Source of the DNA: a bacterium
GTDB lineage: Bacteria > JAGOBX01
DNA length: 5,059 nt
Direction of reading: 5' to 3'
NCBI GenBank assembly: GCA_029551925.1
Contig: JAKPEO010000045.1
Coordinates: 1 to 5,059 of the forward strand
The notes beneath the pieces are model-generated. The model had not been told where the DNA came from. It worked only from the letters and a program-made list of their open reading frames with translations, and made no database searches. Below are positions 1-5,021 of this stretch, piece by piece. Both the position numbers and the translations under genes were made by a program. Positions within the stretch are counted from its first letter, which is position 1, and each line of letters starts with the position of its first letter.

Positions 1-51
1 GACGGCTGTAAAATTAAATGTGTTCCGTTCTGGAAATGGGCGGGGATTGGA

Positions 52-106
52 AATTGACAATTGACAATTAACAATTAACAATTAACAATTAACAATTAAC
101 AATTAG
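52..106. repeat. Heptanucleotide tandem repeat (AATTGAC/AATTAAC)
   Basis: Two copies of AATTGAC (52-65) are followed by five copies of AATTAAC (66-100) and a partial copy. The period is exactly 7 bp. The tract lies about 55-110 bp upstream of the caspase-gene start. It holds two perfect TTGACA hexamers (54-59 and 61-66), and because of the period each has AACAAT 17 bp downstream. A promoter reading is therefore possible but weak. The tract could also simply be an expanded intergenic simple repeat. Confidence 0.9.
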
Positions 107-110
107 AAGA

Positions 111-138
111 ATTGCAGATTGCAGATTACAGATTAGTG
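111..138. repeat. Second heptanucleotide repeat (ATTGCAG/ATTACAG)
   Basis: ATTGCAG occurs at 111-117 and 118-124, ATTACAG at 125-131, and a decayed unit ATTAGTG at 132-138. The period is again 7 bp but the unit differs from the tract just upstream. Bases 118-145 match 3926-3953 at 26 of 28 positions, so this is part of a dispersed repeat and not unique leader sequence. Confidence 0.8.
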
Positions 139-146
139 TAAAAAAT

Positions 147-150
147 GGAG
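147..150 (+). promoter_or_regulatory. Ribosome binding site that sets the caspase-gene start
   Basis: GGAG lies 9 nt before the ATG at 160. The in-frame ATG at 145 overlaps this GGAG and has only an A-rich stretch with no purine-rich site in front of it. The ATG at 160 also gives a textbook signal-peptide start (MKK followed by a hydrophobic run), so 160 is preferred over 145. Confidence 0.65.
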
Positions 151-159
151 TGGCGAAAG

Positions 160-3100
160 ATGAAAAAAGTATTATTCGTATTTTTGATGGGTTTGATTTG
201 TTTGGCGGGCGCAGCTGAAGCTGCGAAAAACCGTAAAGCGATGATAATCGGCGTGCAGAATTACGAGAGCTATACGCCGCTTGAATGCACGCACGGCGAT
301 GTTGATAAAATCGAGATAATGCTGAAGAACGCAGGGTTTGAAGATGATTACATCTGGAAGATGAAAGACAGCGGCTACGGCGATAATATAACAGCGTCGC
401 GTATGTATTCGAGTATATTGGCGTTTAGCCGCGGTATAGAAAAGGGCGATAAAGTAATATTCTATTTCAGCGGTCACGGGATGGGCGATAAAAGCGGTAA
501 TAATTATTTATTGGGATATGACGGCAACAAAGACGCGCCTGATAAATTCAGCGTGAACATAAACGAAATACGAACAATATTAAAAGAAAAACAGCCGGCG
601 GAAATTGCGTTAATAATCGACGCTTGCAGAAGTTTTGTCAAGAAAGCTGGTAAAGACGCCGGTAAAATTGAAAATACAAATATCAACACAGGCAAAGGCG
701 TATTAATAGAAAAACTGACGCAGAGCGCGGCGCAATTCACGCCCGCGAATAATTCAACCGAACAAGCTGGCGAAGTAAATAAAACAATTATAAAAACAAT
801 ATATTCGGCAAGCGAAGGACAGCAATCGTTTGAACGTAAGGATAAGAATAACGGAGCGTTCACTTATTACTTAACCTATCTTGTTGATCAGCCGAACTCG
901 GCTATGGATGTTGATATGAATAAAGACGGAATTATCAGTGTTGAGGACTTGGTCGCGTTCGCGGATAACAGATTGACAGATTATACAAAACGGAATAATC
1001 TGCCTGAAATGAATCCTGTTTATCAGACGGACGGCGGAATAATATATCAGCCGTTCGCGCTGTTTAAATATAATGCCGAAGAAATCGCTGTAAAGCGTAA
1101 AACACAGAAAAATGATGAACCGCTTTTTCAGTATGATATAGACGCGGAGCTTGCGAAGATAAAAAAATACGAAGAAAATTTAGATTATCTGAATGTTGAT
1201 TTGCCAGTATATAAACCGCAGATAAGTCAGGATAAAATTAATATTGAAGAACTTGACCAGACGGATTTGAAAAGCTGGAAAATAGCGCAGGCGCAGCACG
1301 AAGAAATTAAAAAGCGTCAAGCCGATGAAGAACGAAAACAAGCGGAATCAGCTGCTAAAAAAGATGAATTTGAAAAACTGCAGAATCATTATAATACCGC
1401 AATATCAGCGCTTGAAAAAACTGCTGATTTGAATGAAAAATATAATATGCTCGAAAGTTTGCGCAGCTCAATAAACAGCGCTAAATATCCCGAAAGCAGA
1501 CAGCGGATTTTACCGTTATTAGAGCCGGTGTATCAGAAAATCAAAACCGCTAAAGAAAATCAGGATGCGGAAATGTCCGCGCTTGAAGCAAAGTTTTCAG
1601 CAGATTTAACCGAAATGGAGGAAATGAATAAAACTGATTTACCGCAGGATGTCAAGCAAAAATACTTGACAGCGTTTAAAGATAAGTGGGAGCCAAACAC
1701 AAATAAAATTAAAGATTTAATTATGTTAATTAAATATTATGAATTAATTTATAAAGAAATACCGCAAAAGTTTTTAGATGAAAATAATTTGATTTCTTTT
1801 AATATTGGCAATGAAAAATTTTATTGTGAAAAGAACAATTACAATAAATGGAAAAAATTGGGAAATCTTGATTTTTATTGGAATTATGATAGATCAAATA
1901 AATCAAAAAAATCAATCTCATTAACAGAAGAAATACTGGTAAATGATGATGACTATTTTTATAAAAAACTACAAAAGTTTGATATTACTTTAGAATTTAA
2001 ATATGGACGTAATAAACAAGAAATGTTGGATAAAATTAGCAACATAATTAATGTTCAGCGAATGAAAAATGATGAATATACAGATGAAGCTATCCTAAAA
2101 GCAATTGATAATATGTATATAAATATATTTAAAAAAGAAAAATCAAACTGGCTTTACAATTCAAAATTCGGAACTTTATTTATTAAAGGTATTGATTTTT
2201 ATAAAAACGGATATATTGGAGTGTTATCATTATTATTATCTCAAAAAATTAATATGTTAATTGGTAAATTAGAAATTAATGAAATTATTTTTTATGAAAG
2301 TGGCGAGATTTTGGCGTTAAAATTATCTGAATCTAAAAAAATTCTCACAGCAGTTGGCGAATTAGAAACTAAATATATTTGGTTTTATAAAAGTGGTAAG
2401 ATTGAAAACATAGTTTTACTTGAACCTAAAATCCTTAAAACGCCCGCAGGTGAATTAAAGGTAGATTCAATTGAATTTTATGAAAACGGTAATATTGAAA
2501 GCGTCTATGTATCTGGAATTAATACAATTACCTCCACGGTAGGCGAATTAGAAATTACAAATATTTCTTTTTATAAAAACGGTAATATTAAAAGCGTCAA
2601 TGTATCTGAAATTAATACAATTACCTCAACGGTAGGTGAATTAGAAATCACAAATATTTCTTTTTATGAAAGTGGAAAGATTAAATGGTGTATATTATCA
2701 GAATCGAAAACACTTAAAGCAACGCCTGTAGGAGAACTAAATATAAATTCAATTGGCTTTTATGAAAGCGAAAAAATTGAAAGGTGTATCTTATCAAAAC
2801 CGAAAACACTTAAAACGCCTATAGGAGAATTAGAAGTAAATGAGATTAGGTTTTATGAAAACGGTAGAATTCAATGGGTTGATTTATCCTTGTCTAAAAA
2901 ATTTAAAACGCCAATCGGAGAATTAGAAGTAGAAAATATTGGCTTTTATGAAAATGGAGATATTCAAAGATGTTATTTATCAACCCCAAAAAGCATAAAT
3001 ACGCCGGTTGGTAAGTTAAATATTGAATTAATTGAATTTTATGAAAATGGAAAAATTGAATGGTGTAGGTTATCAGAACCAAAAACAATTAAAATTCCCT

Positions 3101-3480
3101 TAGGAGAAATGAAGGTTTTTTCAATAGGTTTTTATGAAAACGGAAAAATTAAAATGTGGAATTTGTTCGAATCAAAAAATATTAAAACGCCCGTAGGCGA
3201 GCTAATTGTAGATTCAATTGACTTTTATGAAAACGGAAAAATTAGTTCTATTGAATTATTTAAATCTAAAATTATTAAAACACCAATAGGAAATAGAGAT
3301 ATAAAGTTTATAGGATTTTATGAAAGCGGAAAAATTAAAGTTGTTGGATTAGTAAATGAAGAACATATACAAGGTAAGTTTTTTCCGAAAAATACTCTTA
3401 TTATTTTCAGTGAAAAAGGTGAATTATTAGGAAAAGCTAAAATTGATCAAAGAAAAATGATTTTTACATTAGATGAATGA
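160..3480 (+). CDS. Secreted caspase-like (C14) protease with 31-residue C-terminal repeats
   Basis: Predicted exported cysteine protease of the bacterial caspase-homologue (peptidase C14) family, 1106 residues from ATG 160. Residues 1-21 form a signal peptide: MKK, hydrophobic run to LICLAG, AEA before a likely cleavage after Ala21. There is no proper lipobox. The caspase domain spans about 25-305. Its first strand is AMIIGVQNY, the catalytic His106 sits in FYFSGHG, and the catalytic Cys156 in LIIDACRS. A linker of about 50 residues follows, then the p10-like part (IYSASEGQQSFE, NGAFTYYL). An EF-hand/dockerin-type loop D252-x-N-x-D-G-x-I-S-x-x-D263 lies within p10, suggesting calcium binding. 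Residues about 330-510 are charged and helical, probably coiled coil in places. Residues about 510-670 are unrecognised. Residues 671-1074 are thirteen repeats centred on FYE(N/S)GKI, likely a beta-rich binding or surface module. Caspase homologues usually cut after Lys/Arg or Asp; the substrate here is unknown. Composition becomes far more AT-rich after about 1690. The protease assignment is firm and the biological role is not known. Confidence 0.9.
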   Translation: MKKVLFVFLMGLICLAGAAEAAKNRKAMIIGVQNYESYTPLECTHGDVDKIEIMLKNAGFEDDYIWKMKDSGYGDNITASRMYSSILAFSRGIEKGDKVIFYFSGHGMGDKSGNNYLLGYDGNKDAPDKFSVNINEIRTILKEKQPAEIALIIDACRSFVKKAGKDAGKIENTNINTGKGVLIEKLTQSAAQFTPANNSTEQAGEVNKTIIKTIYSASEGQQSFERKDKNNGAFTYYLTYLVDQPNSAMDVDMNKDGIISVEDLVAFADNRLTDYTKRNNLPEMNPVYQTDGGIIYQPFALFKYNAEEIAVKRKTQKNDEPLFQYDIDAELAKIKKYEENLDYLNVDLPVYKPQISQDKINIEELDQTDLKSWKIAQAQHEEIKKRQADEERKQAESAAKKDEFEKLQNHYNTAISALEKTADLNEKYNMLESLRSSINSAKYPESRQRILPLLEPVYQKIKTAKENQDAEMSALEAKFSADLTEMEEMNKTDLPQDVKQKYLTAFKDKWEPNTNKIKDLIMLIKYYELIYKEIPQKFLDENNLISFNIGNEKFYCEKNNYNKWKKLGNLDFYWNYDRSNKSKKSISLTEEILVNDDDYFYKKLQKFDITLEFKYGRNKQEMLDKISNIINVQRMKNDEYTDEAILKAIDNMYINIFKKEKSNWLYNSKFGTLFIKGIDFYKNGYIGVLSLLLSQKINMLIGKLEINEIIFYESGEILALKLSESKKILTAVGELETKYIWFYKSGKIENIVLLEPKILKTPAGELKVDSIEFYENGNIESVYVSGINTITSTVGELEITNISFYKNGNIKSVNVSEINTITSTVGELEITNISFYESGKIKWCILSESKTLKATPVGELNINSIGFYESEKIERCILSKPKTLKTPIGELEVNEIRFYENGRIQWVDLSLSKKFKTPIGELEVENIGFYENGDIQRCYLSTPKSINTPVGKLNIELIEFYENGKIEWCRLSEPKTIKIPLGEMKVFSIGFYENGKIKMWNLFESKNIKTPVGELIVDSIDFYENGKISSIELFKSKIIKTPIGNRDIKFIGFYESGKIKVVGLVNEEHIQGKFFPKNTLIIFSEKGELLGKAKIDQRKMIFTLDE
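2170..3381 (+). repeat. Thirteen coding repeats of 93 bp (31 residues)
   Basis: The repeats begin at codons for Gly at residues 671, 702, 733, 764, 795, 826, 858, 889, 920, 951, 982, 1013 and 1044 (numbering from ATG 160). All units are 31 residues except the sixth, which is 32 because of one extra GCA codon. Conserved positions are GEL at 1-3, a beta-branched residue at 5, Ile at 8, FYE(N/S)GKI at 10-16, LS at 21-22 and KTP at 28-30. The pattern resembles MORN_2/YwqK-like and related YENG repeats. It is probably a solenoid or beta-rich ligand- or surface-binding region. The first and last units are the most diverged, as expected for capping units. Confidence 0.85.
2482..2667 (+). repeat. Two nearly identical adjacent 93-bp units
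   Basis: Bases 2482-2574 and 2575-2667 match at 86 of 93 positions by direct comparison. The 19-residue stretch starting at INTITSTVG is identical in both. Other neighbouring units are much more diverged, so this pair looks like the most recent tandem duplication inside the array. Confidence 0.85.
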
Positions 3481-3556
3481 GAAAAATTTTATGAAATTTA
3501 TCGGGTTAATTGGGTTAATCAGTGTGAAAAATCAAAAACGGATGAACTAAATTGAC

Positions 3557-3564
3557 CAAATATT
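3557..3564. repeat. Left copy of 8-bp flanking direct repeat (putative target-site duplication)
   Basis: CAAATATT directly abuts the left terminal inverted repeat and is identical to 3706-3713, directly after the right terminal inverted repeat. This is the expected footprint of transposition into an 8-bp staggered cut. Confidence 0.7.
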
Positions 3565-3604
3565 GTTACTATTCACCACACCTAATTTTGAATGCAAAAA
3601 ATGC

Positions 3605-3626
3605 TGTAGTGAGACGCTTTAGCGTC
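3605..3626 (+). repeat. REP-like palindrome, copy 1
   Basis: A head TGTAGTGA is followed by the palindrome GACGCTTTAGCGTC (6-bp arms, TT loop). A GTAG tetranucleotide at the foot of a short hairpin is the hallmark of REP sequences mobilised by RAYT (Y1, IS200-like) transposases. The copy is identical over 22 bp to 3833-3854 and lies inside the MITE-like element. Confidence 0.7.
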
Positions 3627-3633
3627 GTTTTTT
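3613..3633 (+). terminator. Possible rho-independent terminator on REP copy 1
   Basis: The hairpin GACGCT-TT-AGCGTC (3613-3626) is followed by G and six T residues. It sits 130 nt after the caspase-gene stop, where a terminator would be useful. The stem is short, so efficiency is uncertain. The T run may be part of the repeat and not selected for termination. Confidence 0.35.
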
Positions 3634-3636
3634 GAC

Positions 3637-3658
3637 AAGGCTAAAGCCTTTCACTACA
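3637..3658 (-). repeat. REP-like palindrome, copy 2 (inverted)
   Basis: On the minus strand the head TGTAGTGA is followed by AAGGCTTTAGCCTT, a 6-bp-arm hairpin with the same CTTTAG centre as copy 1 but different stem bases. The stem changes are compensated, so the hairpin is conserved while its sequence is not. Together with copy 1 it forms a BIME-like inverted pair with the GTAG ends outermost. Confidence 0.65.
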
Positions 3659-3705
3659 TTTTTGCCCCATTTTTTGCCTTTTTTTAAGCGGTGGTGAATA
3701 GTAAC

Positions 3706-3713
3706 CAAATATT
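3706..3713. repeat. Right copy of 8-bp flanking direct repeat
   Basis: CAAATATT follows directly after the right terminal inverted repeat and is identical to 3557-3564. Confidence 0.7.
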
Positions 3714-3746
3714 TATAAATATATTTTTAATGATTGGCGGTAAAAA

Positions 3747-3775
3747 AAATCCGTGTAAATCCGTGAAATCCGTGT
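3747..3775. repeat. Triple AAATCCGTG(T) tandem repeat
   Basis: Units are AAATCCGTGT (3747-3756), AAATCCGTG (3757-3765) and AAATCCGTGT (3766-3775). A further copy, with the same A run after it, occurs at 4021-4035 inside the doubtful 3915-4118 frame. It is a dispersed simple repeat of unknown role. Confidence 0.8.
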
Positions 3776-3795
3776 AAAAAAAATTATAAAGAAAC

Positions 3796-3818
3796 GGGGC
3801 GTAAAGCCCCTCACTACA
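3796..3818 (-). repeat. REP-like palindrome, copy 3
   Basis: On the minus strand TGTAGTGA is followed by the hairpin GGGGC-TTTAC-GCCCC. The head is identical to the other copies and the stem is again a different but self-complementary sequence. On the minus strand it is followed by a T-rich stretch, so it could act as a terminator in that direction. Confidence 0.65.
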
Positions 3819-3832
3819 AAGAACAGAAAAAA

Positions 3833-3854
3833 TGTAGTGAGACGCTTTAGCGTC
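3833..3854 (+). repeat. REP-like palindrome, copy 4
   Basis: It is identical over 22 bp to copy 1, and like copy 1 is followed by a T run (3857-3862) two bases after the hairpin. With copy 3 it forms an inverted pair with the GTAG ends innermost, the reverse arrangement of copies 1 and 2. It lies outside the MITE-like element. Confidence 0.7.
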
Positions 3855-3862
3855 GATTTTTT

Positions 3863-3887
3863 CGCGCAAAGTCGCAAAGTGCGCAAA
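3863..3887. repeat. CGCAAAG-rich short repeat
   Basis: Three CGCAAA cores occur in close succession (GCGCAAAGT, CGCAAAGT, GCGCAAA). It is a simple dispersed type of intergenic repeat. No function can be read from it. Confidence 0.55.
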
Positions 3888-3914
3888 TAAAAAAATAAAA
3901 GGACGATTTTAATT

Positions 3915-4118
3915 ATGAATTACGAATTGCAGATTACAGATTTGCGTAAAAAAGCGGGAGATTTTTTTATTGGAACATTGACTGACAGCGTTAATCCACG
4001 AGATTATTGGTTCAAAATGAAAATCCGTGTAAAAAGCGAAGACGGACTTGAACTGTCGACAATTTGTCGACAGTTGAAAATGAAAGTCGCGAACTGGAAA
4101 AAATATTTCAAAAATTAA
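3915..4118 (+). CDS. Doubtful 67-residue hypothetical protein
   Basis: The frame has an AAGGA 11 nt before its ATG and ends 15 nt before the next gene's start, which favours a real two-gene unit. The product is small, basic and soluble, with no family I recognise. Its last third (GLELSTICRQLKMKVANW) loosely resembles a helix-turn-helix, as in sigma region 4, but this is weak. Against it: codons near the start are a dispersed repeat (3926-3953 matches 118-145 at 26 of 28 bases), 4021-4035 repeats the AAATCCGTGTAAAAA motif of 3766-3780, and 4051-4075 is a 25-bp palindrome. It may be a chance frame in repeat-derived leader DNA, or the remnant of a sigma-factor gene. Confidence 0.3.
   Translation: MNYELQITDLRKKAGDFFIGTLTDSVNPRDYWFKMKIRVKSEDGLELSTICRQLKMKVANWKKYFKN
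3978..4007 (+). promoter_or_regulatory. Weak sigma70-type promoter candidate for the zinc-finger gene
   Basis: TTGACT (5 of 6 to consensus) at 3978-3983 and GATTAT (4 of 6) at 4002-4007 are separated by 18 bp. This would start transcription about 120 nt before ATG 4134 and put the 4051-4075 palindrome in the leader. In AT-rich DNA such matches are common. It matters mainly if the 3915-4118 frame is not a gene. Confidence 0.2.
4051..4075. repeat. 25-bp palindrome with two TGTCGACA boxes
   Basis: Perfect 12-bp arms, AACTGTCGACAA and its complement, surround a single T. Each arm contains the self-complementary box TGTCGACA (4054-4061 and 4065-4072), so the boxes are also direct repeats with an 11-bp period, about one helical turn. 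Candidate roles are a dimer or tetramer operator, an RNA hairpin in the leader of the gene at 4134, or a mobile repeat end. Confidence 0.75.
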
Positions 4119-4122
4119 TTAT

Positions 4123-4126
4123 AGGA
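4123..4126 (+). promoter_or_regulatory. Ribosome binding site that sets the zinc-finger gene start
   Basis: AGGA (preceded by TAT) lies 7 nt before ATG 4134 but only 1 nt before the in-frame ATG 4128. The later start is therefore preferred. It also gives MDC, placing the first zinc-ligand cysteine at residue 3, as is usual in this family. Confidence 0.65.
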
Positions 4127-4133
4127 AATGAAT

Positions 4134-4889
4134 ATGGATTGTAAAACATTTAACGAAAATTTAGATTTGTTTGTCGAGCATAAACTCGATAAGCAAACAG
4201 CGGAAATGTATAACAAACATTTATTGGAATGCGATAATTGCCGTCAAAATTATATTGTAATGAAATTAGCCGTGAGCGATGCTGCGGAACATACGCCGAC
4301 TAAAACATACAAATTTTATTGGACAGCGGCGGCAGCGGCAATAATTGTTTTAATAGGCGTTTATCTTTATTTTAATCAATCAGAAAAAATATTGAATATT
4401 GCTGATAACGCTGATACTCAAAAACAAATTGATTCTGATACTTTCAGTATTGACGATAATAATCAAACTGTAATTGCAATGAACAAAGAAATACACACTG
4501 CGAACAAACAGGATATAGTAAAACCTGTGATTGTTTTTTCGGGCAAACTTGATAGTGTTTCGCAGCAAGAACTAAATAAAATAATTGCGCCGTATATTTC
4601 GGATAACAACAAACTTGCGTTTGTCAAAACAGCGGCTGTGATTAATCCGCTGGTAATTATAGAAAATTATGATAAAAATATTATTACCGTTTATAATGCG
4701 CCTGATTTAAAGCGGTTGTTCGCCGATTCCAAAAATCAGATTAAACAGATAACCGAAACAATAAAATCAGAATATCTGAATAACAGTGAAATAAACGGAG
4801 TGATAAATAATATCGTTGATTTTGAAATAACCGAAATAATAATTTGCGAATATAAAAATAAAGTTTTGAAATTCAAAAAATATCGATAA
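4134..4889 (+). CDS. Membrane-anchored zinc-finger protein, anti-sigma-factor type
   Basis: 251 residues from ATG 4134. Residues 3-36 carry the zf-HC2/ZAS pattern: Cys3, then H29-x3-C33-x2-C36, which in anti-ECF-sigma factors binds zinc and contacts the sigma factor in the cytoplasm. Residues about 61-80 (FYWTAAAAAIIVLIGVYLYF) form one membrane segment. Residues about 81-251 would be extracytoplasmic. They are rich in Asn, Asp, Ile and Lys, have no cysteines until one near the end, and match no family I recognise. In known systems the outer domain senses stress and the inner finger releases its sigma factor, normally encoded just upstream. Here no sigma gene is present; only the doubtful 67-codon frame and repeats lie upstream. 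The fold assignment is good; the anti-sigma role is inferred from the family. Confidence 0.8.
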   Translation: MDCKTFNENLDLFVEHKLDKQTAEMYNKHLLECDNCRQNYIVMKLAVSDAAEHTPTKTYKFYWTAAAAAIIVLIGVYLYFNQSEKILNIADNADTQKQIDSDTFSIDDNNQTVIAMNKEIHTANKQDIVKPVIVFSGKLDSVSQQELNKIIAPYISDNNKLAFVKTAAVINPLVIIENYDKNIITVYNAPDLKRLFADSKNQIKQITETIKSEYLNNSEINGVINNIVDFEITEIIICEYKNKVLKFKKYR

Positions 4890-4951
4890 AATAAAGAAGG
4901 TAAATAGGCGCATCTTTAAAAAGAATTAAAACGCGCTGGCAGTATAAAGGA

Positions 4952-4992
4952 AGTAAGGGTATCATTGATTAGTAAGGGTAAAAGTAAGGGTA
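4952..4992. repeat. Three direct copies of AGTAAGGGTA
   Basis: Perfect 10-bp copies lie at 4952-4961, 4971-4980 and 4983-4992, in the 132-bp gap between the zinc-finger gene and the next start. Spacings of 19 and 12 bp are irregular. The copies may be protein-binding sites for the downstream gene or debris of a short tandem expansion. Confidence 0.75.
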
Positions 4993-5021
4993 ATATAGAA
5001 TTGGAAAGATTATACATTGTT

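Larger units (their letters stand above)
3565..3705. mobile_element. MITE-like non-coding element, 141 bp
   Basis: The ends are perfect 15-bp inverted repeats: GTTACTATTCACCAC at 3565-3579 and its exact complement at 3691-3705. An identical 8-bp sequence, CAAATATT, flanks both sides. Inside, a second perfect 10-bp inverted repeat (GCAAAAAATG at 3594-3603 with 3668-3677) encloses two REP-like palindromes in opposite orientation (3605-3626, 3637-3658). The whole element can fold as one long imperfect cruciform. It encodes no transposase, so it would have to be moved in trans. The 8-bp duplication would fit a DDE-type transposase, but the family cannot be named from this window. An alternative is a composite REP/BIME element whose flanking repeat arose by chance. 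The combination of adjacent perfect repeats makes that less likely. Confidence 0.7.
3481..3914. other. Repeat-dense intergenic region
   Basis: This 434-bp stretch shows no convincing gene on either strand. The only long open frame (minus strand, about 3684-3869) runs across palindromes and simple repeats and lacks coding features. The region holds a MITE-like element, four REP-like palindromes, a triple AAATCCGTG repeat and a CGCAAAG-rich tract, each listed separately. The first 75 bp after the caspase stop contain nothing recognisable beyond a small GGGTTAATTGGGTTAAT direct repeat at about 3504-3520. Confidence 0.8.

Noticed and set aside
1-64. Possible 3' tail of an upstream gene.
   Set aside because: Two frames are open from the window edge (stops at 55-57 and 62-64). 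Neither 18-20 residue peptide shows a recognisable ending, so no frame can be chosen.
145-159. Alternative start ATG 145 for the caspase gene.
   Set aside because: It has no ribosome binding site, and it adds MEWRK in front of a clean signal peptide that starts at 160.
175-220. Lipoprotein signal for the caspase-like protein (Cys in GLICLAG).
   Set aside because: The residue before the Cys is Ile instead of Gly/Ala/Ser, and a good AEA type I cleavage site follows.
172-863. Minus-strand open frames opposite the caspase domain (172-477, 504-863).
   Set aside because: They lie antisense to a well-supported conserved protease domain and show no family features. They are shadows of the real frame.
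2903-3088. Minus-strand frame rich in FHFHK-type residues.
   Set aside because: It is only the reverse complement of the 93-bp coding repeats, which explains its periodicity.
3595-3860. CRISPR array.
   Set aside because: The repeated 22-bp units are palindromic, alternate in orientation and have irregular spacing. There are no uniform spacers or cas genes, so REP elements fit better.
3684-3869. Minus-strand 61-codon frame in the intergenic region.
   Set aside because: It spans the right end of the MITE-like element and two REP palindromes; its residues come from the repeats.
4380-4568. Minus-strand 62-codon frame opposite the zinc-finger gene.
   Set aside because: It is antisense to the outer domain of a supported gene and has no ribosome site or family signal.
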